Of a stretch of DNA of 64,000 nt, positions 35,675-45,344 are shown one piece after another. Positions within the stretch are counted from its first letter, which is position 1, and each line of letters starts with the position of its first letter. The notes beneath the pieces were generated by a model, which was not told the origin of the DNA, made no database searches, and saw nothing but the letters and a program-made list of their open reading frames with translations. Made by a program: the position numbers and the translations under genes. The DNA comes from Myroides guanonis (GTDB lineage Bacteria > Bacteroidota > Bacteroidia > Flavobacteriales > Flavobacteriaceae), in NCBI RefSeq assembly GCF_900114085.1, contig NZ_FORU01000007.1, positions 1 through 64,000 on the forward strand. The letters are read 5' to 3'.

Positions 35675-36246
35675 TGTTATTTAAAAGGAATTTGATTTAC
35701 GTCAAAAGGACTTATTCGATTTTAATGTTGTTGTTTGTATTAGTATCATGTAATTCAGATGACGGGAAGGATGTAGAAAAAGATCCTGTTTATGATTCAG
35801 AATACACTCCTTTGAAAAGTTTAAACGAATTAAGTGGAGTATATTTTTATGAAGGAGCTAAGATAGGTGATCGTCGTTTCGGAGCTATTTCAAGTTCAAA
35901 TTGTCTATCTGGAAACTTAATGATTTTTGGGAGTAATAATGAACCGGATAGCGAACGTAATTTTGTTTTTAAAAGCCATAAGCAAGATAAATATGTAGAT
36001 AATTTATGTACTGATGATTTCACACGTATCATTTTTAACATGGAGATGTCTTCTGAAGAAAAATTACTTGTAAAAATATCTGGTCCACGATATGGAGAAG
36101 ATGGCTCTATATCTTCTATGAAAAAATTAGATGACGATAGAGAAGAATTAGAAATAGGATTTCAGGCCGGATATCTTAGGATTGAAGATAAATTGTCTTT
36201 AAACGATAATAAGAGTAAAACATATCTATATTTTAAAAAAATGTAG
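35674..36246 (+). CDS. lipoprotein, second of a tandem paralogous pair
   Basis: 190 residues. Start and stop overlap by one base with the first copy (TAATG), showing translational coupling. Lipobox LVSC. It shares SEYTPLKSLNEL, AKIGDRRFGAISSSNCLS and AGYLRIEDKLS with its neighbour, while the middle has diverged. The start is chosen at 35674, although an internal Met nearer the lipobox would give a more normal signal length. Confidence 0.83.
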   Translation: MLFKRNLIYVKRTYSILMLLFVLVSCNSDDGKDVEKDPVYDSEYTPLKSLNELSGVYFYEGAKIGDRRFGAISSSNCLSGNLMIFGSNNEPDSERNFVFKSHKQDKYVDNLCTDDFTRIIFNMEMSSEEKLLVKISGPRYGEDGSISSMKKLDDDREELEIGFQAGYLRIEDKLSLNDNKSKTYLYFKKM

Positions 36247-36265
36247 TACTGTTGAAAAGTATTAG

Positions 36266-36299
36266 AAAAAGGGAGCCTATTTTAGGTGTCCCTTTTTTT
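36266..36299 (+). terminator. intrinsic terminator after the twin lipoproteins
   Basis: AAAAAGGGA and TCCCTTTTTTT with an inner CCT/AGG pair in the loop region. Confidence 0.8.
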
Positions 36300-36377
36300 G
36301 TGATTATTGTTTTTGAATCACTAAAGATTGATTTAATGGTTGTTTTAAATAAACTAAAATAGTACTATATTCGTTTT

Positions 36378-36953
36378 ATGGTAACAGGTTTTAAGAATGA
36401 GCAATGTGAATTAACGTCATTGCCTAAACATGAAGAGGTTGTCTTGCAACCGCTTCATGAAGATTATAAGAAAGTGGTGTTGATTGAATCTATTTTAATT
36501 GGTTTGGTTTGTGTTGTTTTTGGGTTTATTCCCTTATTTGCTAATCTACTAGTGGAAGAGGATTTTCATCTCAGCACTTATATGTTAGTCTCTATAGGTG
36601 TTGGTGTCGTGATTGCCATCTTGCAAGCTGTTATTAGAATATTAGGTGTCGACAAGAAGGGATATGCGCTTCGAGACCACGATTTGATTTATAAAACGGG
36701 ATTGATCAACATCAAAACTACGGTGGTTCCTTTTAATAGGATTCAGCATGTGAAAGTATTCGAAGGTGTACTTTTAAGAAGCTTTGGTCTTTCTAAACTT
36801 ATCTTCTATACAGCTGGTGGAAATTTTGGAGATTTGATTATTCCTGGTGTTTCTAAAGATAATGCGGATTCTATTCGCGCTTTTGTCATGCAAAACATAG
36901 AAAAGCAATCTGAATTAGTAGAATCAACTCAGAATGATGAAGATGAGGAATAA
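36378..36953 (+). CDS. PH-domain membrane protein (YdbS-like)
   Basis: 191 residues: two transmembrane helices (about 35-58 and 65-90) followed by a bacterial PH (bPH2/DUF304) domain, with KTGLINIKTTVVPFNRIQHV and GGNFGDLIIPGVS. In Bacillus the paired YdbS/YdbT proteins give resistance to some antimicrobials. It overlaps the next gene by 20 bp, so the two are made together. Confidence 0.85.
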   Translation: MVTGFKNEQCELTSLPKHEEVVLQPLHEDYKKVVLIESILIGLVCVVFGFIPLFANLLVEEDFHLSTYMLVSIGVGVVIAILQAVIRILGVDKKGYALRDHDLIYKTGLINIKTTVVPFNRIQHVKVFEGVLLRSFGLSKLIFYTAGGNFGDLIIPGVSKDNADSIRAFVMQNIEKQSELVESTQNDEDEE

Positions 36954-38445
36954 TTCTTTTAAGACCCCTACACGTCAATCTAAAATTGGGATAGTCGCTA
37001 ATTTTCTGTTCTTTATGCAGAAGTTCGTAAGGGCTTTTATACCTGTCATTATATTATTTATTGTTAAGGACTCTTCGCGTATTCCTCTTCCATGGGTTGT
37101 TATAGGATCTGGTATTTTGTTCTTACTGGTAGCAATTTGGTCTTATTTAGCTTATAGAAATTTTTTCTTCTACATCGATGAAAAAACTGATTCTTTTATA
37201 ATTATGAAAGGGGTACTAGCAAAGTCTAAAACGATTGTACCTTTAGAGAATATTCAGCAAGTTACGCTTAATCAAAAGTTTATACACAAATTAGTGCAGG
37301 TTTATGCTGTTGAAATTGATTCAGCGGGGAGTACCGAGAAAGAGGTTGAAATTCCTTCTGTTTCTCATGATATTGCTTTGGAACTAAAGAGCTTACTGTT
37401 GTCATACAATAAGACTGAAGTCAATAATCATATTCTTATTGATGCTAATACTACGGAACAAAATGATTTGGTTCAAAAACTAAGTATTTGGACTCTTATT
37501 AAGCTTGGATTAACTACTAGTTATTTGCAAACACTTGGTTTGATCTTGGCGTTCTTTATAACTTTTTTTGAACAGTATTCTAATATTTTTCTCAAAGATT
37601 ATTCGGATGAAGAGGTGTTTGATATGTATAGAACGTCGGATGTTGAGTCTTTGGTAATATTATACGTTTTAGTAGTGTTGATTTCATTGGTTCTGATGGT
37701 TAACGTGGTTAGGGTTATCATGAAATTCTTCAATTATAGTATATCTGTTCAGAACAACACTTTTTTAGTTAACTATGGTTTGTTGTCTACCCATAATGTT
37801 ATACTACGACCAAGGAGGATTCAATTATTAAAAGTTACTCAGAACTTTTTTCAAGCTAAGATGGACTTGTTTCACTTGAAGATAAATCAAGTTATCAGTG
37901 GTGAATCTAAAGGAAAGAATGTTGGTTTAGAGATACCGGGATATTCAAAGGCTGAAAAGAATGCGTTTTTTAATTTAGTTTTTGAACATGAAACAGAAAA
38001 GTCTCTTTTTGAATTGGCTCCTAATTATCGTTTTTGGGCTTTTCGATTCTTTATTTTCGCAATCATACCCGCAACAGTTGGTGTGTTGATTTATATGAAT
38101 CATTATGATTGGAAGATTGTTTCTGCGTTCTGTATGGCCTATATATTATTGATGGGACTGATACAGTATCGCATTTTTAAAGTTCGTAAGTTGATAGTTT
38201 ATAAGGATTTGATTTGCTTGCGTAGCGGTTTTTGGGATGTTACAGAAACTTGGTTAGAACCCAATAAGATACAGAAGCTTTCTGTTTCTCAATTATTTTG
38301 GCAAAAGAAATATGACATCGGGACTTTAACTCTGCATACTGCTGGAGGGAATGTGAGCTTTCAAACAACATCTTACTCAGAACTAACTCAATTATCTGAT
38401 CTGTGGTTATATGAGATTGAGAGCGCTAACAAAGGTTGGATGTAA
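36934..38445 (+). CDS. PH-domain membrane protein (YdbT-like)
   Basis: 503 residues with three bPH2 (DUF304) units and pairs of membrane helices before each: unit 1 (KGVLAKSKTIVPLENIQQVT), unit 2 (NYGLLSTHNVILRPRRIQLL), unit 3 (RSGFWDVTETWLEPNKIQKL). This is the usual partner of the preceding YdbS-like protein. Function in envelope homeostasis is presumed from the family. Confidence 0.87.
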   Translation: MMKMRNNSFKTPTRQSKIGIVANFLFFMQKFVRAFIPVIILFIVKDSSRIPLPWVVIGSGILFLLVAIWSYLAYRNFFFYIDEKTDSFIIMKGVLAKSKTIVPLENIQQVTLNQKFIHKLVQVYAVEIDSAGSTEKEVEIPSVSHDIALELKSLLLSYNKTEVNNHILIDANTTEQNDLVQKLSIWTLIKLGLTTSYLQTLGLILAFFITFFEQYSNIFLKDYSDEEVFDMYRTSDVESLVILYVLVVLISLVLMVNVVRVIMKFFNYSISVQNNTFLVNYGLLSTHNVILRPRRIQLLKVTQNFFQAKMDLFHLKINQVISGESKGKNVGLEIPGYSKAEKNAFFNLVFEHETEKSLFELAPNYRFWAFRFFIFAIIPATVGVLIYMNHYDWKIVSAFCMAYILLMGLIQYRIFKVRKLIVYKDLICLRSGFWDVTETWLEPNKIQKLSVSQLFWQKKYDIGTLTLHTAGGNVSFQTTSYSELTQLSDLWLYEIESANKGWM

Positions 38446-38532
38446 GTGTTTTTCATCTGTTTTGGTTCTCTTAATGTATGTTTTATAACTTAGAATAAAT
38501 TCAAATATGTAACTTAGTTATAAATTGTAATT

Positions 38533-39231
38533 ATGGAAATAAGTCATATAAGTAAAAAAGATATTGCGGATGGGGAGGCTATTCGCGGTCTAGATATTAG
38601 AGCAGGCATATTTAGTTTGTTGCAAGCTGATTTTCCTGGATTTACTGAGGATGATTTCATTTCTATCGACGAACTGAATCTCTATAGAAGGCTTTATCTC
38701 GCTTCTCTAGTGTCATTAGAGAAAGGAGAACTGGCTGTTATTGATCAGGATGTGATGGAAGCGATTAAGAACAACTCTATTCTTTCTGAAAACATACAGG
38801 ATGAGATTGAGGCTGAGCTTACTTTTGCACAAAAGATTGCTGACAAAGTAGCTGCGTTCGGAGGTAGTTGGACATTTATAATTTCTTTCTTTACCTTTAT
38901 TTTAATATGGATGCTTATTAATATTTGGTTTCTTTCTACCAAGCCATTCGATCCATATCCTTTCATCTTACTAAATCTTATTCTTTCGTGTTTGGCGGCT
39001 ATTCAGGCTCCTATTATTATGATGAGTCAGAATAGACAAGAGCAAAAAGACCGACAAAGAGGGGAGCATGACTATAAAATAAACCTGAAGGCTGAGTTGG
39101 AGATTAAACTATTGAGTGAGAAGATAGATCATTTGCTAGTTCATCAAAACAAAAAGCTTTTGGAGATTCAAGAGGTTCAAATAGATTATTTAGAAGATTT
39201 GATGAAGGAAATCAAGAAAGGGAATGCTTAA
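38533..39231 (+). CDS. DUF1003 family membrane protein
   Basis: 232 residues. The DUF1003 core ADKVAAFGGSWTFIISFFTF, then ILIWMLINIWFL and YPFILLNLILSCLAAIQAP, gives two transmembrane helices (about 112-132, 145-162). The N-terminal 90 residues are soluble and the C-terminus forms a charged helix, probably coiled coil. The role of the family is unknown. The upstream PH-domain gene ends 87 bp before, so co-transcription is possible. Confidence 0.88.
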   Translation: MEISHISKKDIADGEAIRGLDIRAGIFSLLQADFPGFTEDDFISIDELNLYRRLYLASLVSLEKGELAVIDQDVMEAIKNNSILSENIQDEIEAELTFAQKIADKVAAFGGSWTFIISFFTFILIWMLINIWFLSTKPFDPYPFILLNLILSCLAAIQAPIIMMSQNRQEQKDRQRGEHDYKINLKAELEIKLLSEKIDHLLVHQNKKLLEIQEVQIDYLEDLMKEIKKGNA

Positions 39232-39546
39232 TCAAATTGTTTTAAAGGCTTTAGGTATTGCAATTGATACTGACAGAACACGTTTTTATTATTAATTTCT
39301 TTACTTAAATAATCGATTCTAGATTATACCGACTTTGTGGGGTTTAGGTTCAATTAAATAAAATTCGGAAGCTCGTATTTTCTCAGTATTTTTGGCAAAA
39401 TAAACACCATATTGATATTTTAAAGGTTCGTATGACTTCGTAAGAGGGATAGTTTTATGCTAAATGCTAGAAGTTATTTCTCTTTGTAATTGTCTGATAT
39501 ACTTCTTTAAGAGCGTTCAGTAGAGAGGAAATATTTTAAATGTATT
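39232..39546. other. intergenic region before menA
   Basis: 315 bp of AT-rich DNA. No open frame, hairpin or repeat that I would defend; it must hold the promoter of the men genes. Confidence 0.4.
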
Positions 39547-40473
39547 ATGAATAAATTTAAAGCTTGGGTGGATGCAGCCCGATTGAGAACCTTGCCGCTT
39601 TCTGTTTCTGGAATAATCGTTGGTAGTGCATGTGCATATGAGTCTTTTGAGGGGAAAACTTCCTTCTTAGGTATTTTCAGCTTAGCAATCTTAACTACTT
39701 TGTTGTTGCAGATTTTATCCAATTTCGCAAATGATTATGGAGATGGGGTTAAGGGAACGGATAATGATACGCGAGTAGGGCCAAAGCGAGCTGTTCAAAG
39801 TGGAGTAATCACTGCGAAAGAAATGAAAAATGGGGTTATTGTTACGTCTTTGTTGTCGTTGATTTCTGCTATTTTATTGATTTACATCTCTTTTGGTAAA
39901 GATGATTTTGGTACTTCTCTATTCTTTTTTGTATTAGGTATAAGCTGTGTAGGTGCTGCTATTAAATATACAGTTGGTAAATCTGCTTATGGCTATAGAG
40001 GGTTAGGAGATTTATTTGTCTTTATTTTCTTTGGCTTGGTGAGTGTTTTAGGGTCTTATTATCTCTATAATCAAAGTTTAAATGCTTGGCTGTTACTACC
40101 AGCAATTGCTGTTGGCAATTTGAGCATAGCGGTTTTGAACCTAAACAATATGCGTGACTTAATAAGTGATAAAGCGTCAGGTAAAAACACTTTGGCTGTG
40201 AAGTTAGGTGCTGTTCGCGCAAAGTATTATCACTATTTTATTATTCTTTTCGCTTTAGTGGCTATTCTTATTTATGCTATTCAAAGGGATATTCCATGGC
40301 AAGGTTATTTCTTTGTTGTAGCTTTTATTCCTTTCATCAAACATATTGTTGTTGTATATAACAATAAAATCCCAAGAGAGCTTGATTCTGAAATGAAGAA
40401 GGTTGCATTGGGTACATTTTTCTTATCACTATTATTTTCTATAGCTTTATTACTTAAAAATTTTATATTATGA
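39547..40473 (+). CDS. menA: 1,4-dihydroxy-2-naphthoate polyprenyltransferase
   Basis: 308 residues, an integral membrane UbiA-family prenyltransferase with about eight to nine helices. The first Asp-rich motif is N62-DYGDGVKGTDND and the second appears as NNMRDLISDKASGK. It attaches the isoprenoid tail to dihydroxynaphthoate in menaquinone synthesis. It is the first of three overlapping genes ending with menC, which supports the call. Confidence 0.93.
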   Translation: MNKFKAWVDAARLRTLPLSVSGIIVGSACAYESFEGKTSFLGIFSLAILTTLLLQILSNFANDYGDGVKGTDNDTRVGPKRAVQSGVITAKEMKNGVIVTSLLSLISAILLIYISFGKDDFGTSLFFFVLGISCVGAAIKYTVGKSAYGYRGLGDLFVFIFFGLVSVLGSYYLYNQSLNAWLLLPAIAVGNLSIAVLNLNNMRDLISDKASGKNTLAVKLGAVRAKYYHYFIILFALVAILIYAIQRDIPWQGYFFVVAFIPFIKHIVVVYNNKIPRELDSEMKKVALGTFFLSLLFSIALLLKNFIL

Positions 40474-41150
40474 TTATTACATATTACGGACACGCTTGTG
40501 TGGGGATTGAAGTAGAGGATGTGAAAATCATTGTAGATCCTTTTATTTCTGGAAATCCATTGGTTAAGGATCTTGATGTAAATGCACTTGAAGTTGATTA
40601 TATCTTGATTACACATGCACACGGTGACCATATTTTAGATGTGGAAACTATTGCAACCAACAATCCAGAAGCAATTATTGTTTCTAACGCTGAGATAGCG
40701 GGATATTATGAAAATAAAGGATTTATCGCTCATCCTATGAATCACGGTGGGAGCTGGCAGTTTGAATTTGGAGTATTGAAGTATACAACGGCTATTCACT
40801 CTAGTTCTTTTCCTGACGGTACATATGGTGGACAACCAGGAGGTTTTGTGATTGAGAGTGAACGTAAGAACATCTATATCGCTGGAGATACTGCATTGAC
40901 AATGGATATGAAGTTAATCCCTATGCGAACCAAACTAGATCTTGCTATTCTTCCTATCGGAAGCAACTTTACAATGGATGTAGAAGATGCTGTAATAGCT
41001 GCTGATTTCATACAGTGTGATAAGGTAATGGGGTATCATTATGATACTTTTGGTTATATAGAAATAGATCATGAAGAGGCAAAGAAGAAGTTTTTCGAAG
41101 GAGGAAAGGACTTGATGCTTTTGAGTATTGGTGAATCAATTGAGTTGTAA
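40470..41150 (+). CDS. UPF0173 metal-dependent hydrolase (metallo-beta-lactamase fold)
   Basis: 226 residues. Metal ligands in THAHGDH (H49, H51, D53, H54), NHGGSW, a later GDTAL and the terminal H of GYHYDTFG. Length and motifs match UPF0173. The start overlaps the menA stop by 4 bp. Its substrate is unknown; its position between menA and menC, also seen in relatives as far as I recall, hints at a role near menaquinone synthesis. Confidence 0.9.
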   Translation: MIITYYGHACVGIEVEDVKIIVDPFISGNPLVKDLDVNALEVDYILITHAHGDHILDVETIATNNPEAIIVSNAEIAGYYENKGFIAHPMNHGGSWQFEFGVLKYTTAIHSSSFPDGTYGGQPGGFVIESERKNIYIAGDTALTMDMKLIPMRTKLDLAILPIGSNFTMDVEDAVIAADFIQCDKVMGYHYDTFGYIEIDHEEAKKKFFEGGKDLMLLSIGESIEL

Positions 41151-41151
41151 T

Positions 41152-42201
41152 ATGAAAGCTAGTTACGCTAAATATGAATTAAATTTTAAACGCCCATCTG
41201 GTACTTCCAGGGGCGTTTTACATATAAAAGAAACTTGGTTTTTAAAGATAGAGAATGAGGATAAAGTTGGGGTAGGAGAGTGCGCTATTTTTAGAGGATT
41301 AGGGTTTGATGACCGACCAGATTATGAAGAAAAGTTGCAATGGGTTGTTGACAATATCTTTTTAGGTAAGGATAAATTGTGGGACGAATTGCGAGATTTT
41401 CCTTCTATTCAATTTGGTGTTGAACAGGCGTTTTTGTCTTTGGAAAGCAGTAATCCATTTATTCTTTTTCCATCTCTATTTACAGAAGGGAGAGCGTCAA
41501 TTCCTATCAATGGATTGGTTTGGATGGGTGATGAGAATTTCATGAAATCTCAAATAGACGAGAAGATAAAAGAAGGGTTTTCGTGTGTGAAGCTTAAAAT
41601 TGGTGCTATTGATTTCGATCGTGAAATAGGGCTTTTGAGTTATATTCGCGAGCAGTTTTCTCCTCAAAAAATGGAATTAAGGGTAGATGCTAACGGTGGA
41701 TTTAGTAGTAGTGAAGCTTCAGATAAGTTGTTTATTTTATCTGAATTTCAAATACATAGCATCGAACAACCTATTAAACAAGGCCAGCATGACAGCATGG
41801 CAGGGTTATGTAAGATTACTCCATTGCCTATTGCCTTAGATGAAGAGCTAATTGGAGTTGTAAATTACAGCGATAAAGAAAATCTATTGAAGAAAATCAA
41901 GCCACAATGCATCATTTTGAAGCCTAGTTTGGTCGGTGGTTTTAAAGGAAGTATGGAATGGATTGAAATAGCTAATAGGTTGGGAATAGGATGGTGGATT
42001 ACCTCAGCATTGGAAAGTAATATCGGTTTAAATGCAATTGCCCAATGGACATTTACATTACAATCTGCGATGTTGCAAGGTCTGGGTACTGGTGGTCTTT
42101 ATACCAATAATTTCGATTCGCCATTGGAAGTTCGTCAAGGTGCTTTGTGGTATAATTCAACTTTAGATTGGGATTTCAATTTGAATAAATTGGCTTTTTA
42201 A
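41152..42201 (+). CDS. menC: o-succinylbenzoate synthase-like enolase-superfamily enzyme
   Basis: 349 residues from ATG 41152 (a TTG at 41128 inside the previous gene is less likely). Enolase-superfamily catalytic set: K147 and K149 (VKLKIG), metal ligands D179 (RVDANGG), E205 (SIEQP) and D230 (ALDEEL), and the second lysine K257 (ILKPSLVGG). MenC dehydrates SHCHC to o-succinylbenzoate. Dipeptide epimerases share these motifs, but the location beside menA favours MenC. No menE follows. Confidence 0.88.
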   Translation: MKASYAKYELNFKRPSGTSRGVLHIKETWFLKIENEDKVGVGECAIFRGLGFDDRPDYEEKLQWVVDNIFLGKDKLWDELRDFPSIQFGVEQAFLSLESSNPFILFPSLFTEGRASIPINGLVWMGDENFMKSQIDEKIKEGFSCVKLKIGAIDFDREIGLLSYIREQFSPQKMELRVDANGGFSSSEASDKLFILSEFQIHSIEQPIKQGQHDSMAGLCKITPLPIALDEELIGVVNYSDKENLLKKIKPQCIILKPSLVGGFKGSMEWIEIANRLGIGWWITSALESNIGLNAIAQWTFTLQSAMLQGLGTGGLYTNNFDSPLEVRQGALWYNSTLDWDFNLNKLAF

Positions 42202-42242
42202 AACAAGAATAAAAGGTCTTGTTTTTCGTTTTATATAGGCAT

Positions 42243-42280
42243 AAAAAAACCGCTCTCTCCAAATCGGATTTAGCGGTTTT
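42243..42280. terminator. bidirectional terminator between menC and fadE
   Basis: AAAACCGCT and AGCGGTTTT with a 17-nt loop; a T7 run follows on the minus strand. Confidence 0.85.
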
Positions 42281-42310
42281 AGTATTTAACCAAACCAAAT
42301 TACTGCTGTT

Positions 42311-44104
42311 TTAAAAACAGTATTCGTTCTTGTCAATTAATTTGCTAGCGATAATTTCTCTAAGCGCATTGATATTTGGAAGATTGGTGTATTTCGTAAA
42401 TCTTCTTAATCCCATCAACATCATTCTTTGTTCGTCTCCTTCTGCTAGAGCCGCAATTCCTTCTTTTGCTCTTAATGAGATTATATCCACAGCGTGGTAT
42501 AAGTATAATTGAGCCATTGCTATTTCTTCCTTCACAGCTTCTTCACCTTTCGCTTTAGCAATTTTTTCTGTTCTTAACAAAGCGCTTTCCGCCATGTATA
42601 TTTCAATAAGCATGTCTGATGCAGCTAATAAAAGTGCTTGATGTTTCTCTAAGTCTGGTCCGTATTTTTGCACGGCACTTCCTGCAACCATTAAGAATGC
42701 TTTTTTCAGCTTGCTTATAATCTCTTTTTCTTCGGAGAACAATTCTGAGTAATCAGGTACATCAAAATCAGGAATAGATAGAAGCTCATCAGCAACTTTC
42801 ATAGCAGGGCCGATTAGGTCTACATGTCCTTTCATCGCTTTCTTGATTAACATTCCCACTGCTAGCATGCGGTTTATTTCATTGGTACCTTCATAAATTC
42901 TTGTAATACGAGCATCTCTCCAAGCACTTTCCATTGGAGTGTCTTCTGAGAAGCCCATTCCTCCAAATATTTGAATTCCTTCATCTGCACAATTTTGCAT
43001 GTCTTCAGAAACCGCTACTTTTAAAATAGAACATTCGATTGCAAATTCTTCTACTCCTTTTAATTCTGCTTCTTGATGCGAATTGCCTTCTTCTATGCGT
43101 TGATTAATTCGATCCTCAATAGCAGCTGCTGCTCTATAAGAAGCACTTTCTCCAACATAGGCATTGGTTGCCATTTCTGCCAATTTTGTGCGTATCGCTC
43201 CAAACGAAGAAATGGGTGTGTTGAATTGAATGCGCTCATTGGCGTATTGTACTGATTTGGACACGATTCTTCGCTGTGAGTCTAAACAGGCAGCAGCGAG
43301 CTTAATACGACCCACATTAAGGGCGTTCATTGCTATTTTAAAACCATTGCCTCTCTCAGATAGCATATTCTCAACTGGTACTTTTGTTTCATTGAAAAAT
43401 ACTTGTCGAGTAGAGGAGGCTCTAATCCCTAGCTTATGCTCTTCTTCTCCAAGTGTAATTCCATTTGACGGATCGTTTTCAACAATAAATCCAGTAATGT
43501 TTTTATCATCTTCAATTCTCGCGAAAACAATGAACAGGTTACAGAATCCCGCATTTGAAATCCACATCTTTTGTCCGGTGATAGCATAATACTTACCATC
43601 AGCAGAGAGAACTGCTTTTGTCTTACCAGAGTTGGCATCAGAACCTGCATCTGGTTCTGTTAAACAATAGGCTCCAAACCATTCTCCTGTTGCTAATTTG
43701 GGTACGTATTTTTGTTTTTGTGCTTCATTTCCGTACAATGTAATTGGCATAGTTCCAATTCCTGTATGTGCTCCAAAGGCTGTTGAAAAAGATCCTGTTG
43801 CACCGGATATGTAATCACACACCAACATCGTTGAGACAAATCCCATTCCTAACCCTCCATATGCTTCTGGTACTGCTACTCCTAAAAGACCTAATTCACC
43901 TGCTTTTTGCATACTTGATTTTGTGAAACCATAGTCTTTGCTCTCAAAGCGGTGTTTGTTTGGCCATAATTCTTTATCAACAAATTCCTTAACGGACTCA
44001 CGCATCATGCGTTGTTCTTCGTTAAAATCTTCTGGTGTGAAAACGTTTTCACATTTTGTTTCCTTTACGATGAATTGTCCTCCTCGTGTTATATCTTTTG
44101 TCAT
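42311..44104 (-). CDS. fadE: acyl-CoA dehydrogenase (FadE-like)
   Basis: 597 residues, the length of the long FadE of Bacillus rather than the 380-residue short-chain type. FAD-binding and substrate motifs are YCLTEPDAGSDA and WISNAG; the catalytic glutamate is in RIYEGTNEINRM. The last 170 residues form the extra C-terminal helical part. It oxidises acyl-CoA to enoyl-CoA, the first step of beta-oxidation. It is last in the transcript after fadN and fadA (29-bp gaps). Confidence 0.94.
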   Translation of the reverse strand: MTKDITRGGQFIVKETKCENVFTPEDFNEEQRMMRESVKEFVDKELWPNKHRFESKDYGFTKSSMQKAGELGLLGVAVPEAYGGLGMGFVSTMLVCDYISGATGSFSTAFGAHTGIGTMPITLYGNEAQKQKYVPKLATGEWFGAYCLTEPDAGSDANSGKTKAVLSADGKYYAITGQKMWISNAGFCNLFIVFARIEDDKNITGFIVENDPSNGITLGEEEHKLGIRASSTRQVFFNETKVPVENMLSERGNGFKIAMNALNVGRIKLAAACLDSQRRIVSKSVQYANERIQFNTPISSFGAIRTKLAEMATNAYVGESASYRAAAAIEDRINQRIEEGNSHQEAELKGVEEFAIECSILKVAVSEDMQNCADEGIQIFGGMGFSEDTPMESAWRDARITRIYEGTNEINRMLAVGMLIKKAMKGHVDLIGPAMKVADELLSIPDFDVPDYSELFSEEKEIISKLKKAFLMVAGSAVQKYGPDLEKHQALLLAASDMLIEIYMAESALLRTEKIAKAKGEEAVKEEIAMAQLYLYHAVDIISLRAKEGIAALAEGDEQRMMLMGLRRFTKYTNLPNINALREIIASKLIDKNEYCF

Positions 44105-44133
44105 AATAGTTTTTTTTGTTGGTTTAATACTGC

Positions 44134-45315
44134 TTATAATAATTCATAAATACCTGCTGCTCCTTGACCTGTTCCTACACACATGGTTACCATTCCATAT
44201 TTGTTTCCTCTGCGCTTCATTTCATCAAAGAGTTGTACTGATAATTTTGCTCCTGTACAGCCCAAAGGATGTCCTAGAGCAATGGCACCTCCGTTTACAT
44301 TTACAATCTCGGGATTGATATCCAATTCTCTCATTACTGCTAAGGACTGTGAAGCAAAGGCTTCATTTAGTTCTATTAGCTCTATGTCTTTTAACTGCAT
44401 ACCCGCTTGTTTCAATACTTTTGGTATGGCCTTTACTGGTCCCATTCCCATAATTCTTGGTTCAACTCCGGCTGCTGCAAAGTTTACCAATCGCGCAATG
44501 GGTTCTAGGTTCAATTCTTTTACCATTTCTTCTGACATGATGAGTACAAATGCTGCTCCATCACTCATTTGAGATGAGTTTCCTGCTGTTACTGATCCGT
44601 TAGCAGCAAATACTGGTCTCAGTTTATTTAGCGCTTCTATTGAAGTCCCTGCTCTTGGTCCTTCATCTTTGGTTACTGTATAGCTTTTACTGTCTTTTTT
44701 ACCTTTTTCATTTACGAATATTTCTTCGATCGAAATAGGGACGATTTGTTTGTCAAATTTGCCTTCTGCTTGTGCTTTTAAGGCTTTCATATGTGAATGG
44801 TATGCAAACTCATCTTGATCGGCTCTTGATACATTAAATTGATTTGCTACGGCTTCTGCTGTTAATCCCATTCCCCAATAATAATCTTCATGTCCTTGTT
44901 TGGCCAATCCGTAATCGGGAGTGGGTTTATAACCTCCCATTGGTATAAAACTCATGCTTTCTGCCCCACCAGCAATGATGCATTGTGCCATTCCCGATTG
45001 TATTTTAGCGGTTGCCATTCCTATGGTTTCTAATCCAGAGGCACAATATCTATTTACTGTTACTCCTGGTACGTCTTCAACTTTTAATCCCATTAATGAA
45101 ATTAGGCGTGCCATATTCAATCCTTGTTCTGCTTCTGGCATTGCATTTCCAACCATTACATCGTCAATTCTTGTCTTGTCGAAATCTGGAAGTTCATTCA
45201 TGATATGTTGAATGATTTCTGCGGCTAACTCATCTGGTCTTTTGAATCGAAAAACACCACGAGGCGCTTTTCCAACAGCTGTTCTATATCCTTTTACTAT
45301 ATATGCGGTTTTCAT
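44134..45315 (-). CDS. fadA: acetyl-CoA C-acyltransferase (3-ketoacyl-CoA thiolase)
   Basis: 393 residues. Nucleophilic C91 (NRYCASGLE), the HPLGCTG histidine motif, and the second catalytic cysteine in CVGTGQGAAG. Cleaves 3-ketoacyl-CoA with CoA in the last step of each beta-oxidation round. It lies 29 bp after fadN and 29 bp before fadE, so the three are co-transcribed. Confidence 0.95.
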   Translation of the reverse strand: MKTAYIVKGYRTAVGKAPRGVFRFKRPDELAAEIIQHIMNELPDFDKTRIDDVMVGNAMPEAEQGLNMARLISLMGLKVEDVPGVTVNRYCASGLETIGMATAKIQSGMAQCIIAGGAESMSFIPMGGYKPTPDYGLAKQGHEDYYWGMGLTAEAVANQFNVSRADQDEFAYHSHMKALKAQAEGKFDKQIVPISIEEIFVNEKGKKDSKSYTVTKDEGPRAGTSIEALNKLRPVFAANGSVTAGNSSQMSDGAAFVLIMSEEMVKELNLEPIARLVNFAAAGVEPRIMGMGPVKAIPKVLKQAGMQLKDIELIELNEAFASQSLAVMRELDINPEIVNVNGGAIALGHPLGCTGAKLSVQLFDEMKRRGNKYGMVTMCVGTGQGAAGIYELL

Positions 45316-45344
45316 CTTTTACTTTTTTAGGGTTTTGGTATCGT

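Noticed and set aside
41128..41151. TTG start at 41128 for menC
   Set aside because: It lies inside the preceding gene, and ATG 41152 follows its stop codon directly.
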